Positions 15,422-15,669 of a DNA stretch of 15,669 nucleotides are shown here, in pieces. The notes under the pieces were generated by a model that did not search any database, was not told the origin of the DNA, and worked only from the letters and a program-made list of their open reading frames with translations. Position 1 is the first letter of the stretch; each line of letters begins with the position of its first letter. A program made the translations under genes and the position numbers. Origin of the DNA: Candidatus Methylomirabilis sp. (GTDB lineage: Bacteria > DYJV01); NCBI GenBank assembly GCA_020722945.1, contig DYJV01000045.1:1-15669 (forward strand). Reading direction: 5' to 3'.

Positions 15422-15669
15422 GCAAATTATAAATTAAGTTTAATTATTTGAGAAAAGAGTATAACGGGGAAATTTTCTTAAATAATTATGGAATCTTATC
15501 ATATAGATTATCTTGGGAAGAAACATTTCTTGAAGTTATTATCTTCCCCATTCCCATTATTAATAAGTTATACAATTTTAATTTCCAAAGTTTCAAGAAG
15601 TATTAGAGATAGAACATCTGGGACTACTTTATAAAAATTATGAATTGTAAATGTTGAATGATGAATGAT
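15422..15669. other. gene-less AT-rich right end of window
   Basis: Apart from the promoter next to it, I see no gene in these 248 bases. Visible small structures are AAGAAACATTTCTT (a short palindrome near 15518-15531) and two tandem copies of GAATGAT (15656-15669) running into the window edge. The longest open runs on either strand are about 30 codons and show no recognisable motif. The segment may belong to an upstream regulatory region or a decayed repeat continuing past the window. Confidence 0.5.

Noticed and set aside
15422-15669. Possible small gene or RNA at the right edge
   Set aside because: Only short open runs, no ribosome site with a credible frame, and only a small palindrome; nothing specific can be supported.

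Overview
This is a gene-dense, AT-rich window from a Gram-negative bacterium. Short intergenic gaps, translationally coupled genes, TTG starts and a strong A/T bias at third codon positions are visible. A SurA-type periplasmic chaperone, a heptosyltransferase-family enzyme and a secreted L,D-transpeptidase point to an outer-membrane cell envelope. The low GC, the gene content and the short GNAT-type N-acetylglutamate synthase would fit a Deferribacterota-like (Deferribacter/Calditerrivibrio) or related lineage. That placement is an inference from general impression, not a search result.

Layout, left to right. Positions 1-113 hold GC-rich inverted repeats, clearly different in base composition from their surroundings. 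A forward operon follows at 314-6139: NAD kinase, RecN, a short ArgA-like GNAT acetyltransferase, a GT9 (heptosyltransferase-like) protein and a CgeB-like glycosyltransferase. A good sigma70-type promoter region near 6150-6186 starts a second forward group: a UPF0173 metal-dependent hydrolase, an uncharacterised Rossmann-like protein, a membrane-anchored TPR-like protein and UDP-glucose 6-dehydrogenase. A stem-loop straddles the end of the last gene. A SurA-like chaperone/isomerase and PdxA come next as an overlapping pair. A 205-base convergent gap at 11906-12110 holds a short possible transposase remnant and a weak terminator for the opposite strand.

The right third is on the minus strand. 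A secreted L,D-transpeptidase (start 15354) has an extended -10 promoter upstream. It is followed by PlsY and then by a soluble PAS-type histidine kinase whose TTG start lies inside the end of plsY. The final 250 or so bases carry no recognisable gene.

The genes cover general housekeeping (NADP and pyridoxal phosphate synthesis, DNA repair, arginine synthesis) plus envelope building (sugar nucleotide and glycosyl transfer, outer-membrane protein folding, phospholipid acylation, peptidoglycan crosslinking). I did not find a clearly new system. The most useful loose ends are the unknown Rossmann-like protein, the glycosyltransferase pair with a Maf/DUF115-like motif, the cysteine-bearing sensor kinase, the L,D-transpeptidase with an altered active-site motif, and the left-edge repeats.
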